A DNA stretch of 64,000 nt from Streptomyces sp. MNU76 (GCF_020982545.1 NZ_JAJKLK010000027.1:42571-106570); one strand, 5' to 3'; shown: positions 43,106 through 52,127, numbered from the stretch's first letter. The notes: a model not told the origin generated them from the sequence alone. Translations and numbers: made by a program.

Positions 43106-46100
43106 GTGAAAGAGCCGATGAATGGGCCGGGAGATCCCACCGTGATCGATGCATCCCCACCGCAGCGACGAAGCCTTCTCAAGGTCGGCGGTGCCCTCGC
43201 GTTCGCACCTCTGGCCACCGGACTGACGGGCACCACCGCCACGGCACAGCCCGCCACAGTGACACGCGACACGCAGTCCGTCCGCCGGCCGGCCCTCGCC
43301 CGGGACGCCCTGAGCTACACCGTCCCCGCCGTGAACTGGGAGGCGCAGGCCCTGCCGATCGGCAACGGCCGGCTCGGCGCCATGCTCTTCGGCGACCCCC
43401 ACGAGGAGCGCGTCCAGTTCAACGAACAGAGCCTGTGGGGCGGGGTGAACGACTACGACAACGCCCTCGCCGGCAGACCGGACAGCGACTTCGACACCGG
43501 CATGAACGGCTTCGGCTCGTACCGGGACTTCGGCGACCTGGTGATCACCTTCGCCGGCGCGCCCCGGGCCGAGGTCACGGCTCCGGGCGGACCGTACGGA
43601 AGCTCCCCGTCCGAGGGCGTCGACAGGACGTACGACGGCGAGACGGCCACCAAGTGGTGCGTCGAGAGTCCCGGGGCGAAGGTGCTGTGGCAGGTCGAGC
43701 TCCCCGCCCCCGTGGAGGTGCCGTCGTACCGGCTGACGAGTGCCCACGACGTACCGCAGCGCGACCCGCAGGAGTGGACGCTCTCCGGTTCCGCCGACGG
43801 CGACGCCTGGACCGTGCTGGACAGCCGCACGCTCGCGGCGCCCTTCGAGAGCCGCTTCCAGACGAAGTGGTTCACCTGCGCGACCCCGGCGGCCTACCGC
43901 TTCTACCGGTTCGACTTCGTCCCCAAGGCCGGCGTCAGCCACTTCCAGGTCGGCGAGATCGGCCTGACCGGTGTCGACCTCGGCGCGTCCGGGGCGGTGT
44001 ACCTGTCGTCGCCGGGCGCGGAGACCGAGGGGTCCTCCCACGGGTCCGGCTCCGGCGCCCGGTCCGCGGACATCTCACGTTCCGTGGACGGCGACCCGGC
44101 CACGGTCTGGCGGGTCGCGGGGACCTCACCCGCGCTGGTCTGGCAGGCCGACCTGCCCCGCGCGGTCGCCGTCACCTCGTACACCCTGACGGCGGCCCCG
44201 GACCGCCCCCAGGAGGACCCGCGGCACTGGACGCTGGAGGCGTCGAAGGACGGGAGCACCTGGGCCACCCTCGACACGCGGCGGCCCGGCGGGCCGTTCG
44301 CCGACCGGGGCGAGACGCGCACCTACCGGTTCACCAACACCACGGCCTACCGCGTCTACCGGCTCACCCTGACCCCCGACGCATCCGCCGGCGCCTGCCG
44401 GATCGCCGAGATCGCCCTGGCGGGCGAGGACTTCGACTCCCGCACCCGGCGCACGGTCGTCGACTACCGGCGCGCCCTCGACTTCGTCGACGGCGTCCAC
44501 GTCACCCGCTTCGGCGCACCGGGGCGGCGCGTCGTCCGGGAGGCCTTCGCCGGCCGCGCCGCCGACGTCATGGTCTTCCGCTACACGACGGAGGCGCCCG
44601 AGGGACTCTCCGGAGCGCTCTCGCTGACCTCCGGTCAGGAGCAGGCCCCGACGACCGTGGACGCCGGCGCCCGCCGGATCGCCTTCAAGGGCGTCATGGG
44701 CAACGGCCTCAAGCACGCGTGCACCGTCCGGGCCGTACACACCGACGGAGACTTCAGCGCCGACGGGTCGGTCCTCCGGTTCAGCGGTTGCACGACGCTG
44801 ACCCTGCTCCTGGACGCCCGCACCGACTACCGGCTCGACGCCGCCGCCGGGTGGCGCGGAGCTGATCCACAGGCAGCCGTCGACCGGGCGCTCGACAAGG
44901 CCGCCGCCCGTTCCTACGCCGCACTGCGCAAGCGGCACACCACCGACACCCGCGCCTTCATGAAGCGCGTCTCGGTCGACTGGGGCACATCCGAGGACGC
45001 CGTCCTCGCCCTGCCGACCGACGCCAGGCTGGCGCGCTACGCGGCGGGCGGGGAGGACCCGACCCTCGAACAGACGATGTTCGACTACGGCCGCTACCTG
45101 CTGATCAGTTCCTCCCGCCCGAAGGGCCTGCCCGCCAATCTCCAGGGCCTGTGGAACGACAGCAACCAGCCGGCGTGGGCCGCCGACTACCACACCAACA
45201 TCAATGTCCAGATGAACTACTGGGGAGCGGAGACGACGAACCTGCCGGAGTGCCACGAGGCGCTCGTCGGGTTCATCGAGCAGGTGGCCGTGCCCAGCCG
45301 GGTGGCCACCCGCAACGCCTTCGGTGCCGACACCCGGGGCTGGACCGCCCGCACCAGCCAGAGCGCCTTCGGTGGCAACGCCTGGGAGTGGAACACCGTC
45401 GCGAGCGCCTGGTACGCCCAACACCTCTACGAACACTGGGCGTTCACCCAGGACCTGACCTACCTCCGCACTCTCGCACATCCGATGATCAAGGAGATCT
45501 GCCAGTTCTGGGAGGACCACCTCAAGGAGCGCGCGGACGGACTCCTCGTCGCGCCGAACGGCTGGTCCCCGGAGCACGGGCCCCGCGAGGACGGCGTCAT
45601 GTACGACCAGCAGATCATCTGGGACCTGTTCCAGAACTACCTGGACTGCGAGGCGGTCCTCGACGCGGACCCCGAGTACCGGGCCGAGGTCGCGGACATG
45701 CAGGCCCGTCTGGCGCCCAACAAGGTCGGCGGATGGGGGCAGTTGCAGGAGTGGCAGGAGGACATCGACAGCCCCACCGACATCCACCGCCACACCTCGC
45801 ACCTCTTCGCGGTCTACCCGGGCCGCCAGATCACCCCGAGGACGCCCGACTTCGCGGCCGCGGCACTCGTCTCCCTCAAGGCGCGCTGCGGAGAGAAGGA
45901 CGGGGTCCCGTTCACGGCCGCGACCGTGTCGGGCGACAGCCGCCGCTCATGGACCTGGCCGTGGCGCGCGGCCCTCTTCGCCCGCCTCGGCGACGGGCAC
46001 CGCGCCGGGATCATGCTGCGCGGCCTGCTGAGCTACAACACGCTGCCCAACCTGTTCTGCAACCATCCGCCGTTCCAGATGGACGGCAACTTCGGCATCT

Positions 46101-46354
46101 CGGGGGCCGTCGCGGAGATGCTCCTGCAGAGCCACGACGGAAGCATTCACCTGCTGCCCGCCCTGCCGGACGCGTGGAAGGCCGAGGGGTCCTTCACCGG
46201 TCTGCGCGCCCGGGGCGGTTACGAGGTCGGCTGCGAGTGGCGCGACGGCAAGGTCACGTCCTACGAGATCGTGGCCGACCGGGCGCGGAGCCGGGGCAGG
46301 GTCACCGTCCGGGTGAACGGCACCGACGTCAGGGTGCGCCCGCGCAGGCCCTGA
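43106..46354 (+). CDS. Secreted GH95 glycosidase with two inserted discoidin-like domains
   Basis: A 1082-residue protein with a Tat-type signal (RRSLLKVGGALAF, cleaved near residue 47). GH95 family features: LPIGNGRLGAMLFGD near residue 83, then in the catalytic part NLQGLWNDSNQPAW and NINVQMNYWGAE, and later TVSGDSRRSWTWPWR. GH95 enzymes include 1,2-alpha-L-fucosidases and alpha-L-galactosidases; the substrate is not fixed here. Two tandem F5/8 type C-like modules (about residues 158-290 and 300-440) interrupt the N-terminal domain between FGDLVITF and DYRRALDF. Start ATG 43106; an ATG 12 bases later is possible. Confidence 0.88.
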   Translation: MKEPMNGPGDPTVIDASPPQRRSLLKVGGALAFAPLATGLTGTTATAQPATVTRDTQSVRRPALARDALSYTVPAVNWEAQALPIGNGRLGAMLFGDPHEERVQFNEQSLWGGVNDYDNALAGRPDSDFDTGMNGFGSYRDFGDLVITFAGAPRAEVTAPGGPYGSSPSEGVDRTYDGETATKWCVESPGAKVLWQVELPAPVEVPSYRLTSAHDVPQRDPQEWTLSGSADGDAWTVLDSRTLAAPFESRFQTKWFTCATPAAYRFYRFDFVPKAGVSHFQVGEIGLTGVDLGASGAVYLSSPGAETEGSSHGSGSGARSADISRSVDGDPATVWRVAGTSPALVWQADLPRAVAVTSYTLTAAPDRPQEDPRHWTLEASKDGSTWATLDTRRPGGPFADRGETRTYRFTNTTAYRVYRLTLTPDASAGACRIAEIALAGEDFDSRTRRTVVDYRRALDFVDGVHVTRFGAPGRRVVREAFAGRAADVMVFRYTTEAPEGLSGALSLTSGQEQAPTTVDAGARRIAFKGVMGNGLKHACTVRAVHTDGDFSADGSVLRFSGCTTLTLLLDARTDYRLDAAAGWRGADPQAAVDRALDKAAARSYAALRKRHTTDTRAFMKRVSVDWGTSEDAVLALPTDARLARYAAGGEDPTLEQTMFDYGRYLLISSSRPKGLPANLQGLWNDSNQPAWAADYHTNINVQMNYWGAETTNLPECHEALVGFIEQVAVPSRVATRNAFGADTRGWTARTSQSAFGGNAWEWNTVASAWYAQHLYEHWAFTQDLTYLRTLAHPMIKEICQFWEDHLKERADGLLVAPNGWSPEHGPREDGVMYDQQIIWDLFQNYLDCEAVLDADPEYRAEVADMQARLAPNKVGGWGQLQEWQEDIDSPTDIHRHTSHLFAVYPGRQITPRTPDFAAAALVSLKARCGEKDGVPFTAATVSGDSRRSWTWPWRAALFARLGDGHRAGIMLRGLLSYNTLPNLFCNHPPFQMDGNFGISGAVAEMLLQSHDGSIHLLPALPDAWKAEGSFTGLRARGGYEVGCEWRDGKVTSYEIVADRARSRGRVTVRVNGTDVRVRPRRP

Positions 46355-46367
46355 CGGCGACGCGGGC

Positions 46368-46655
46368 TCAGGATTTGGCGGCCTCGGCCGGGGTGTCGGC
46401 GTCGTCCGCCTCGCTGCGGGCCATGTGCAGAAAACGCCGGATCGCCTCGACCGACATGTCGAGCGCGTCGGACGCCGACTGCTCGTCCCCGAACACCTGC
46501 ACCGCCTCGGTGACGGCCACGGCGAGTTCGGCCTCCGCCTTGCGGACCTTGCCCTCCGCCTTGTCCACGGTGTCGACGACCGACAGCTGGCGGCGCTGCT
46601 TCTCCTGGAGCCGCTGTTTACGGGAGAGGGTTCTGTCAACGTTCTGCACAGTCAT
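46368..46655 (-). CDS. Small charged coiled-coil protein of unknown function
   Basis: A 95-residue protein with heptad-like Lys/Arg/Glu helices (RKQRLQEKQRRQLSVVD; KAEGKVRKAEAELAVAVTEA) and an acidic, Ala-rich C-terminus. No signal peptide or membrane segment. The start is placed at MTVQNVDRT (46655); TATGAT lies seven bases before it on the minus strand, which would make the message leaderless. I do not recognise a family. It converges on the GH95 gene with 13 bases between stops. Confidence 0.65.
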   Translation of the reverse strand: MTVQNVDRTLSRKQRLQEKQRRQLSVVDTVDKAEGKVRKAEAELAVAVTEAVQVFGDEQSASDALDMSVEAIRRFLHMARSEADDADTPAEAAKS

Positions 46656-46835
46656 GCCGAAGATCATAAGGGTCCGGGCACGCCCCCACCGAACCGTCAA
46701 CTCCTGATGCTCGCAGCTGCGTTCGTCTCACACTGCGGTGGCGGCGTGACCCTCGTGGGCGTGCGACGCTACCCCGGTCAGCTCGGAACCGGCCGGGCCA
46801 CCCGCCGGGGCCGGCCTCCACCCCGAAAGAGGAAC

Positions 46836-47858
46836 ATGCGTTCTCTGACCTTCGTCTTCGGTACGGGACGCAGCGGCTCGACGGCGCTGTCACGCATCCT
46901 CAACGCCCACCCGGACGTCCTGAGCCTCAACGAGTACATGGCCTCGGTGGGCGAGGCGGCCTTTCCCCCTGGGCGGGTGGACGGCGAGGAGTTCTGGCGG
47001 GCGCTCTCCCGGCCCGCCCCGCATTTCGAACGGATGATCCGCAGCGGGCTGCCGCTGCCGGAGTTCCTCCACACCCGGCGCCCCGGCCGGTACTCGACGC
47101 GAACCTCCGGCATCCCCGCGCTCTCCCTGATGGTCCTGCCCCACCTCACCGACGACCCGGACAGCCTCCTCGACGAACTCGGCGCGGCGGTGGTCCGGTG
47201 GCCGGAGCGCCCCGCCGCCGAACATCACCGGGCCCTGTTCGATCTGCTCTGCGCCCGGTTCGCACGCACCGCCGTCGTGGAGCGCTCCGGCTACTCGACC
47301 GGCTGGGCCCCAGGTCTGCGCGAGACCTTCCCGGAGGCCAGGTTCGTGCACATGTTCCGCGACGGCCCGGACTGCGCCCTGTCCATGAGCCGCCACCCTG
47401 GGTACCGCGCGATCTCCCTGTTCCGTGAGATCAGGACCCGCTCCCGTGTCGACAGCTTCGCCGACCTGACCCCCGAGCACGTCCGCGCGCTGCCCCCCGA
47501 CCTCGCGCCCCTGCTCGACGACCGCTTCGACCCGTCCCTCGTGCGCGACCGGCACATCCCCCTGCGGGCCTTCGGCACCCTGTGGTCCGAACTCGTCATC
47601 GAGGGCACGGAGTTCCTCCTCCGACTCCCCGCCGGCCGGCGCGCCACCCTCTCCTACGAGAACCTCCTGGACCACCCCGTAGAAGAGCTGACCCGCCTGG
47701 CCGGGTTCATCGGCGTGGCACCCGACCCGCGGTGGTTGCACGCCGGATCCGCTCTGCTCGACCATGGCCGACGCGGCTCCGCCGCCACCCTGCCCGCCAC
47801 CGAACGGGCCGTCCTGCGGGACACCTGCGCCCCGGGTGCGCGCGCCCTGGAGTCATAG
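46836..47858 (+). CDS. Sulfotransferase-family protein
   Basis: A 340-residue protein with the nucleotide-binding loop of sulfotransferases (FVFGTGRSGSTALSRIL, binding the 5'-phosphosulfate of PAPS) and the second site around ARFVHMFRDGPDCALSMSRH, where Arg and Ser bind the 3'-phosphate. It lacks a signal peptide. The acceptor is unknown; family members sulfate small molecules, sugars or proteins. The ATG at 46836 follows GAAAGAGGAAC. The next 187 bases hold an AT-rich intergenic region. Confidence 0.85.
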   Translation: MRSLTFVFGTGRSGSTALSRILNAHPDVLSLNEYMASVGEAAFPPGRVDGEEFWRALSRPAPHFERMIRSGLPLPEFLHTRRPGRYSTRTSGIPALSLMVLPHLTDDPDSLLDELGAAVVRWPERPAAEHHRALFDLLCARFARTAVVERSGYSTGWAPGLRETFPEARFVHMFRDGPDCALSMSRHPGYRAISLFREIRTRSRVDSFADLTPEHVRALPPDLAPLLDDRFDPSLVRDRHIPLRAFGTLWSELVIEGTEFLLRLPAGRRATLSYENLLDHPVEELTRLAGFIGVAPDPRWLHAGSALLDHGRRGSAATLPATERAVLRDTCAPGARALES

Positions 47859-47870
47859 CGTTCACTTTCA

Positions 47871-48021
47871 ATTGTTGCAACGATGCGAGCCAGCTCCGTT
47901 GCGTTGATCGTAGGATCGTTGCAATGAAATGTAGCCTTTGAGCTGCAACTATCGTGTCCCCCCGCAGTAACTGTGTTGCTGAAATAATAAACGCAACTTA
48001 GCGTTTCCGTATCGAGAAACG
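47871..48021 (+). promoter_or_regulatory. AT-rich intergenic region with repeated GTTGCAA motifs
   Basis: This stretch is much richer in A and T than its surroundings. It carries ATTGTTGCAACGAT (47871-47884), the inverted near-copy GATCGTTGCAATGA (47914-47927), a related GCTGCAAC (about 47942-47949) and TTGCTG...ACGCAAC (47975-47997). A 6-bp hairpin (CGTTTC/GAAACG) ends it at 48002-48021. It looks like a complex promoter for the GtrA-like gene. The motif resembles the betaine operators in its GTTGC core but is AT-richer. Confidence 0.45.
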
Positions 48022-48045
48022 GTGGGGCGATCGAGGGGGCAGGTC

Positions 48046-48600
48046 ATGGAGGCAGCGCACAGCCGACGGCAGGCGGCACCTGGCGCCCGCACCGCCTTCG
48101 CCCGCTTCGTGCTCTGCGGCGGGGGAGTGGGGCTCGGCTCCAGCTTCGCCGTCGCGGCCCTGGCCTCCTGGATCCCCTGGGCCCTGGCCAACGCTCTGAT
48201 CACGGCCGCCTCCACGCTGCTCGGCACCGAGCTGCACGCGCGCTTCACCTTCGGGGCGGGCGGGCGCGCCACCTGGCGCCAGCACGCGCAGTCGGCCGGT
48301 TCCGCGGCGGCCGCGTACACGGTCACCTGTGGGGCGATGCTCGTCCTGCACCAACTGGTGGCGGCACCCGGCGCGGTGCTCGAACAGGCCGTCTACCTGT
48401 CCGCCTCCGCCCTCACCGGCGTCGCGCGCTTCGCGCTGCTGCGCCTGGTCGTCTTCGCCCGTACTCGCCCAGCCGGATGGGATCGCCTCAGCCGGGCGGG
48501 TGCAATGCCGCAGCAGGCGTCCGTCCGCGTGTGCGAAGGACGGAAGGCTGTCGCACATGCTCACACCTCTTGCGCGACCAGTGTGGCGGCGATCTGGTGA
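48046..48600 (+). CDS. GtrA-family membrane protein
   Basis: A 184-residue integral membrane protein with four predicted helices in the first 150 residues (for example LCGGGVGLGSSFAVAALA and AYTVTCGAMLVLHQLV). The pattern matches GtrA-like proteins, which are linked to translocation of lipid-linked sugars. The last 35 residues are hydrophilic and do not look conserved. They overlap the start of the next gene by 44 bases, so the true C-terminus may be nearer 48470 with a frameshift. ATG 48046 follows GAGGGGGCAGG. Confidence 0.7.
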   Translation: MEAAHSRRQAAPGARTAFARFVLCGGGVGLGSSFAVAALASWIPWALANALITAASTLLGTELHARFTFGAGGRATWRQHAQSAGSAAAAYTVTCGAMLVLHQLVAAPGAVLEQAVYLSASALTGVARFALLRLVVFARTRPAGWDRLSRAGAMPQQASVRVCEGRKAVAHAHTSCATSVAAIW

Positions 48601-48897
48601 ACGCCCCCGCCGGTCCTCCCCGGCCCGGGTCGGCACCGTCGCCGCTGCCGTCCTGGCACTCCTGCTGTCCTTCCCCGGCACCGCCTCCGCGGCCCCGGGC
48701 GACCTGGACCCCAACTTCAGCGGCAACGGCAACGGCACCCTAACGCGGGGCCCGGCACGGACAACCTGATCGGCAACTTCGGCACCGACAACCTCAACAC
48801 GGTCGACCAGGTATCCGGCAACGACACCGCCAACGGCGGTCCCCACACGGACACCTGCACCACGGACGCGGGCGACACCCGCCTCAGCTGCCCCTGA
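48557..48897 (+). pseudogene. Frameshifted secreted calcium-binding-repeat protein
   Basis: The reading frame from ATG 48557 encodes an Arg-rich start, a hydrophobic signal segment (VGTVAAAVLALLLS), the cleavage-like TASA, and then PNFSGNGNGT. The frame is lost near 48740. In the next frame, up to TGA at 48895-48897, the sequence reads NAGPGTDNLIGNFGTDNL and VSGNDTANGG and ends DTCTTDAGDTRLSCP. Together these form the Gly-Asp-rich repeats and Cys tail of a secreted RTX-like protein. One missing base at CCCTAACG explains the break. It overlaps the convergent kinase-like gene by 14 bases. Confidence 0.65.
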
Positions 48898-49978
48898 CCC
48901 GCCCAACCGACCCCGGGCCCCGCGCGTCGCCGTGCGGGGCCCGGCTCAGTTCCTCCAGCGGATACGGGGTGGTCCTGCTCTGGTGGCGGAAGCGGTGGTG
49001 GAAGTCGCCCATCACCACGGCGACCGGCGCGTGACGACGGAGGACCGCCGCGATCGCCGGGGGCATGCCCGTCGGGAACTCGCCCCGGGCACAGGCGCGC
49101 ACGAACTCCTGACGTTCCTCCGGGGCGCACCCGTACAGGGCGACGACCAGCCAGTTCACCAGATGGGTGACGGTGTAGTGCCGGTCGTAGGTGCGGTGCG
49201 CGTCGTAGAAGTCCGCCTCGGCCCGGGTGAGTTCGAAGCTCGACGCGAGGGAGAGGCCGTAGTCGGCGAAGTAGAGCCGTCGGCCGTCGGTGAGGATGTT
49301 CTGGAAGTGCGCGTCGAAGTGCAGGAGCCCGTGGTCGTTCATGAACGACACGCCCGCTTCCAGCTCCCCCTCCACCATGGCGCAGGCCCGCTCGGCAGCC
49401 TCGTCGCCGGCCCCGATGCGAACGCCCAGCCATTCGTGCAGGTTGTGCGGGATGTACTCCAGGAACAGCGTGAGGCTCGCCGAGGAGTGCCGCAGTTCCT
49501 CGATCCGGCGTCGTATGCCCGGACCGCCTCCCCAGTAGGCCACGGCCCGTTCCACGTCCGCCAGTTCCTCGGGGAGCGGCCGACCGGCGTCGGGGAGGAC
49601 GCGCCAGTGATGCATCAGGGGGAAGCCTTCGTGGTCTCCCGCGATCACCCAGTTCGTGGTCATGGTGTGTACGGCCAGCTCGCGCCAGGCCCCGAACCCC
49701 GGTCCGCCGACGCTGCCGACACCGTACTGGCAGTGGACCGGCAGCCCGAAGAGGTTCGCCGTGGACCGGGCGTGCTCCGGGCGCCGTTCCAGATCGGTCA
49801 GGCGCACCTGCTTGACGAAGACGGGTGTCGCGCCGACATGCAGCAGTACCGACGTTCCTCCGATACCGGAGCCCAGCGGGGTTGCGGCGTCGACCAGCTC
49901 CCGCAGTTCGCGGTCGCCGCACCGCGCCAGCGACGCGGCGACGGCGCCGTGCGCGGCCAACCGGGCTTCACGGGACAT
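48884..49978 (-). CDS. Protein kinase-like phosphotransferase
   Basis: A 364-residue protein with a degenerate kinase fold. The glycine-rich loop is GSGIGGTSVLLHV. A likely ATP-site lysine is in PVFVKQVRL. The catalytic loop is LLHFDAHFQNIL (Asp then Asn as in APH-type kinases), and ADYGLS stands in for the DFG metal motif. No membrane or signal segment. The substrate is unknown. ATG 49978 lies two bases after the stop of the preceding gene on this strand, so the two form an operon. Confidence 0.78.
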   Translation of the reverse strand: MSREARLAAHGAVAASLARCGDRELRELVDAATPLGSGIGGTSVLLHVGATPVFVKQVRLTDLERRPEHARSTANLFGLPVHCQYGVGSVGGPGFGAWRELAVHTMTTNWVIAGDHEGFPLMHHWRVLPDAGRPLPEELADVERAVAYWGGGPGIRRRIEELRHSSASLTLFLEYIPHNLHEWLGVRIGAGDEAAERACAMVEGELEAGVSFMNDHGLLHFDAHFQNILTDGRRLYFADYGLSLASSFELTRAEADFYDAHRTYDRHYTVTHLVNWLVVALYGCAPEERQEFVRACARGEFPTGMPPAIAAVLRRHAPVAVVMGDFHHRFRHQSRTTPYPLEELSRAPHGDARGPGSVGRVRGS

Positions 49979-49980
49979 GT

Positions 49981-50625
49981 CTACGTCCGGTCCAGTCCCG
50001 CCAGACGCAGGGCTCTGGTCATCGCGGGCCGGTCCAGCTCGCGCCAGTCGGGTTCGTCGACGAGCGACATCAGCAGGTCCGGCGTCAGCCGGTAGTTCTC
50101 GGCGTGCTCCAACAGTGTCTCGGCGTCCTGCGTGGGCATGGCGCCGTGGTCCTCGTCGGCGATCGTCCTGAGCACGTCCTTCCGGTCGACGAAGCGGCTC
50201 ATGCCGCAGTCGAGCCCGTCGTCGCCGAGACTCGCCGGATAGGGGGCGCGGGCCCAGCCGCCGTTCTCGAACCAGTAGACACAGCCCAGTTGATGACCCG
50301 ACAGCGGATCCCGTAGGTGCTCGTGGGGGAGCCAGTCGGGTGCGCCGACGAACATGTCGACCGGCGGCTCGTGCCACTTGACCCCGCTCGACTCGTCCTC
50401 GCCGTAGAGCACGTACCGGCCCTCACCGCGCGGCTCGAAGCCCCACCACGTACAGCCGCAGTCATCCAGATGGAGTCCCTCCTCGTCCACCCAGGTCCCC
50501 GTGCGGTGGATCCCAGCTCCCTCGTCCGCGGTGGTCGCCTCCAGCACGGCGATCAGGGCCCACCGCGCCCACAGCGCCTCCGCCGACGGCAGATCCTCGC
50601 CCAGCCCCGGCCGGTTGATGGCCAT
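49981..50625 (-). CDS. Conserved hypothetical protein preceding the kinase-like gene
   Basis: A 214-residue cytoplasmic protein rich in Trp, Asp and Glu (DDCGCTWWGFEPRGEGRYVLYGEDES; EHLRDPLSGHQLGCVYWF). No catalytic motif or helix-turn-helix is seen. The start is ATG at 50625, where GGAGGACAGGAC precedes it; the frame stays open upstream to 50751 without such support. It is coupled to the kinase-like gene and may bind or regulate it, which is an inference from the two-base gap alone. Confidence 0.72.
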   Translation of the reverse strand: MAINRPGLGEDLPSAEALWARWALIAVLEATTADEGAGIHRTGTWVDEEGLHLDDCGCTWWGFEPRGEGRYVLYGEDESSGVKWHEPPVDMFVGAPDWLPHEHLRDPLSGHQLGCVYWFENGGWARAPYPASLGDDGLDCGMSRFVDRKDVLRTIADEDHGAMPTQDAETLLEHAENYRLTPDLLMSLVDEPDWRELDRPAMTRALRLAGLDRT

Positions 50626-50848
50626 GTCCTGTCCTCCGGCCTCGACACCGATCGATCCATCCATGATCGGAGCAAGGCTCTCACGGACCGGGCGACCCCG
50701 GTGCACCGCCCGCCCCTCCCGTCCGCCTGACACGCCACGCGACAACTCCACGCGTGGGCGGCCGGATTGACGGATTCATCGCCACCCCGGGCGGGCAGCT
50801 CCATTGATGTCATGAGCACGACTAACTTTCCCCACAAGGAGGTCGATC

Positions 50849-51411
50849 ATGCACATCCGTACGCTGACCGGCGGCCTGACAGCAGCCCTGTTGGTGTCCC
50901 TGTCCCTCGTCGGCGGCCCAGCGGTCGCCGCCGCCCCCGACGCGGCCCCCGCCCCTCGGCCGCCCGGGTCCTCACCTACGACGCGAGTGGCTCCGCGGAG
51001 TTCAGGAGCGCCGTCGACCGGGGCGCCGCGATCTGGAACGAGAGCGTCGACGCCGTCGAGCTGAGGCCGGCCGCGGCCGGCCAACGCGCCAACATCCGGG
51101 TCCTCGCGGACAACGGCTGGCCGCGCGCCCTGCCCACGACCCTCGGCAACGGCACCGTCTACATCGGACGCCAGGCCGTCGACCAGGGCTACGACACGAT
51201 CCGGATCTCCGCCCACGAACTCGGCCACATCCTGGGCCTGCCCGACCGCAAGCCGGGACCGTGCTCCAGCCTGATGTCCGGCTCCACCGCGGGCACCGCG
51301 TGCAAGAACCCGTATCCGAACGCGGCGGAGAAGGCTGAGGTCGAGGGCGACTTCGGCGGCCTGCTCGTCGGACGGACCCCGCAGGCGCTCCCCGACGTGA
51401 TCGTGGACTGA
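50849..51411 (+). pseudogene. Frameshifted snapalysin-type metalloprotease
   Basis: ATG 50849 with a good ribosome site (CAAGGAGG) opens a signal peptide (LTAALLVSLSLVGGPAVAAA). The frame then shifts within a C-rich run at about 50946-50956. The other frame continues with SAARVLTYDASGSAEFRSAV and the zinc motif AHELGHILGLPD (HExxHxxGxxD), and ends at 51411. The whole is the size of snapalysin, the small secreted neutral protease of Streptomyces. Without the indel it would be about 187 residues. Real inactivation and a sequence error are both possible. Confidence 0.8.
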
Positions 51412-51686
51412 CGCGCCCACTCGCCGCCCGGCCGTGTCCGCTCGGCCGAGTCCGCCCGGCCGGACGGCGAGTTGCTCACCGCTCGGCGTCAGTCGGCCCG
51501 GCGACCCCGCATGGCCGACGCCCGTCGACGAGAACGCGTCGACTTTCGCCAGGACGTGTGCGGATTCACCGGAGGCGGGCCCAACAGCCCCTGAAACGGC
51601 CTATGTTCACGGCGACGACCATGTCCTCACTGTCTTCACCGCCTTCATTGCCCTCACCGTGCTCACTCGCCTTGCAGGAGGCCCGC

Positions 51687-52121
51687 ATGCGCCGCACGTT
51701 CCGTACCGCCGTCGCCGGGGCGGTGACGGCCGCCGCCCTCGTATGGGGCGGCACCGCGCATGCCACGCCGGCGGGACCGGGTGTCAGCGGCCGGGTCCTC
51801 AGCCGGACCACCGTGAACGGCACCGACTACGTCCTGCGGGAGGTCACGATCCCGCCCGGCCAGGCCACCGGCTGGCACTACCACGACGGACCGCTGTACG
51901 GCGTCGTCAAGCAGGGCACCCTCAGCCACTACGACTCCACCTGCGAGACCGACGGCGTCTACCGCACCGGCGACCGTATCCAGGAACCGGCAGGTCCCGA
52001 CTACGTCCACATCGGCCGCAACCTGGGAGACACCCCGCTCGTCCTGGTCGTCCTGTACGTCCTGCCCCATGGCTCCCCGTTCTCCGAGGACGCCCCCAAC
52101 CCGGGCTGCTCCTTCGAGTGA
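51687..52121 (+). CDS. Secreted cupin-domain protein
   Basis: A 144-residue protein with a signal peptide (RTAVAGAVTAAALVWGG, cleaved after AHA) and a single cupin barrel. The metal-type motif is near GWHYHDGPLYGVVKQG (two His), with a partner strand at PDYVHIGRNLGDTPLVL. Such small secreted cupins have no fixed reaction. ATG 51687 follows CAGGAGG. The 275 bases before it hold no gene that I can support. Confidence 0.8.
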   Translation: MRRTFRTAVAGAVTAAALVWGGTAHATPAGPGVSGRVLSRTTVNGTDYVLREVTIPPGQATGWHYHDGPLYGVVKQGTLSHYDSTCETDGVYRTGDRIQEPAGPDYVHIGRNLGDTPLVLVVLYVLPHGSPFSEDAPNPGCSFE

Positions 52122-52127
52122 CCCGCC

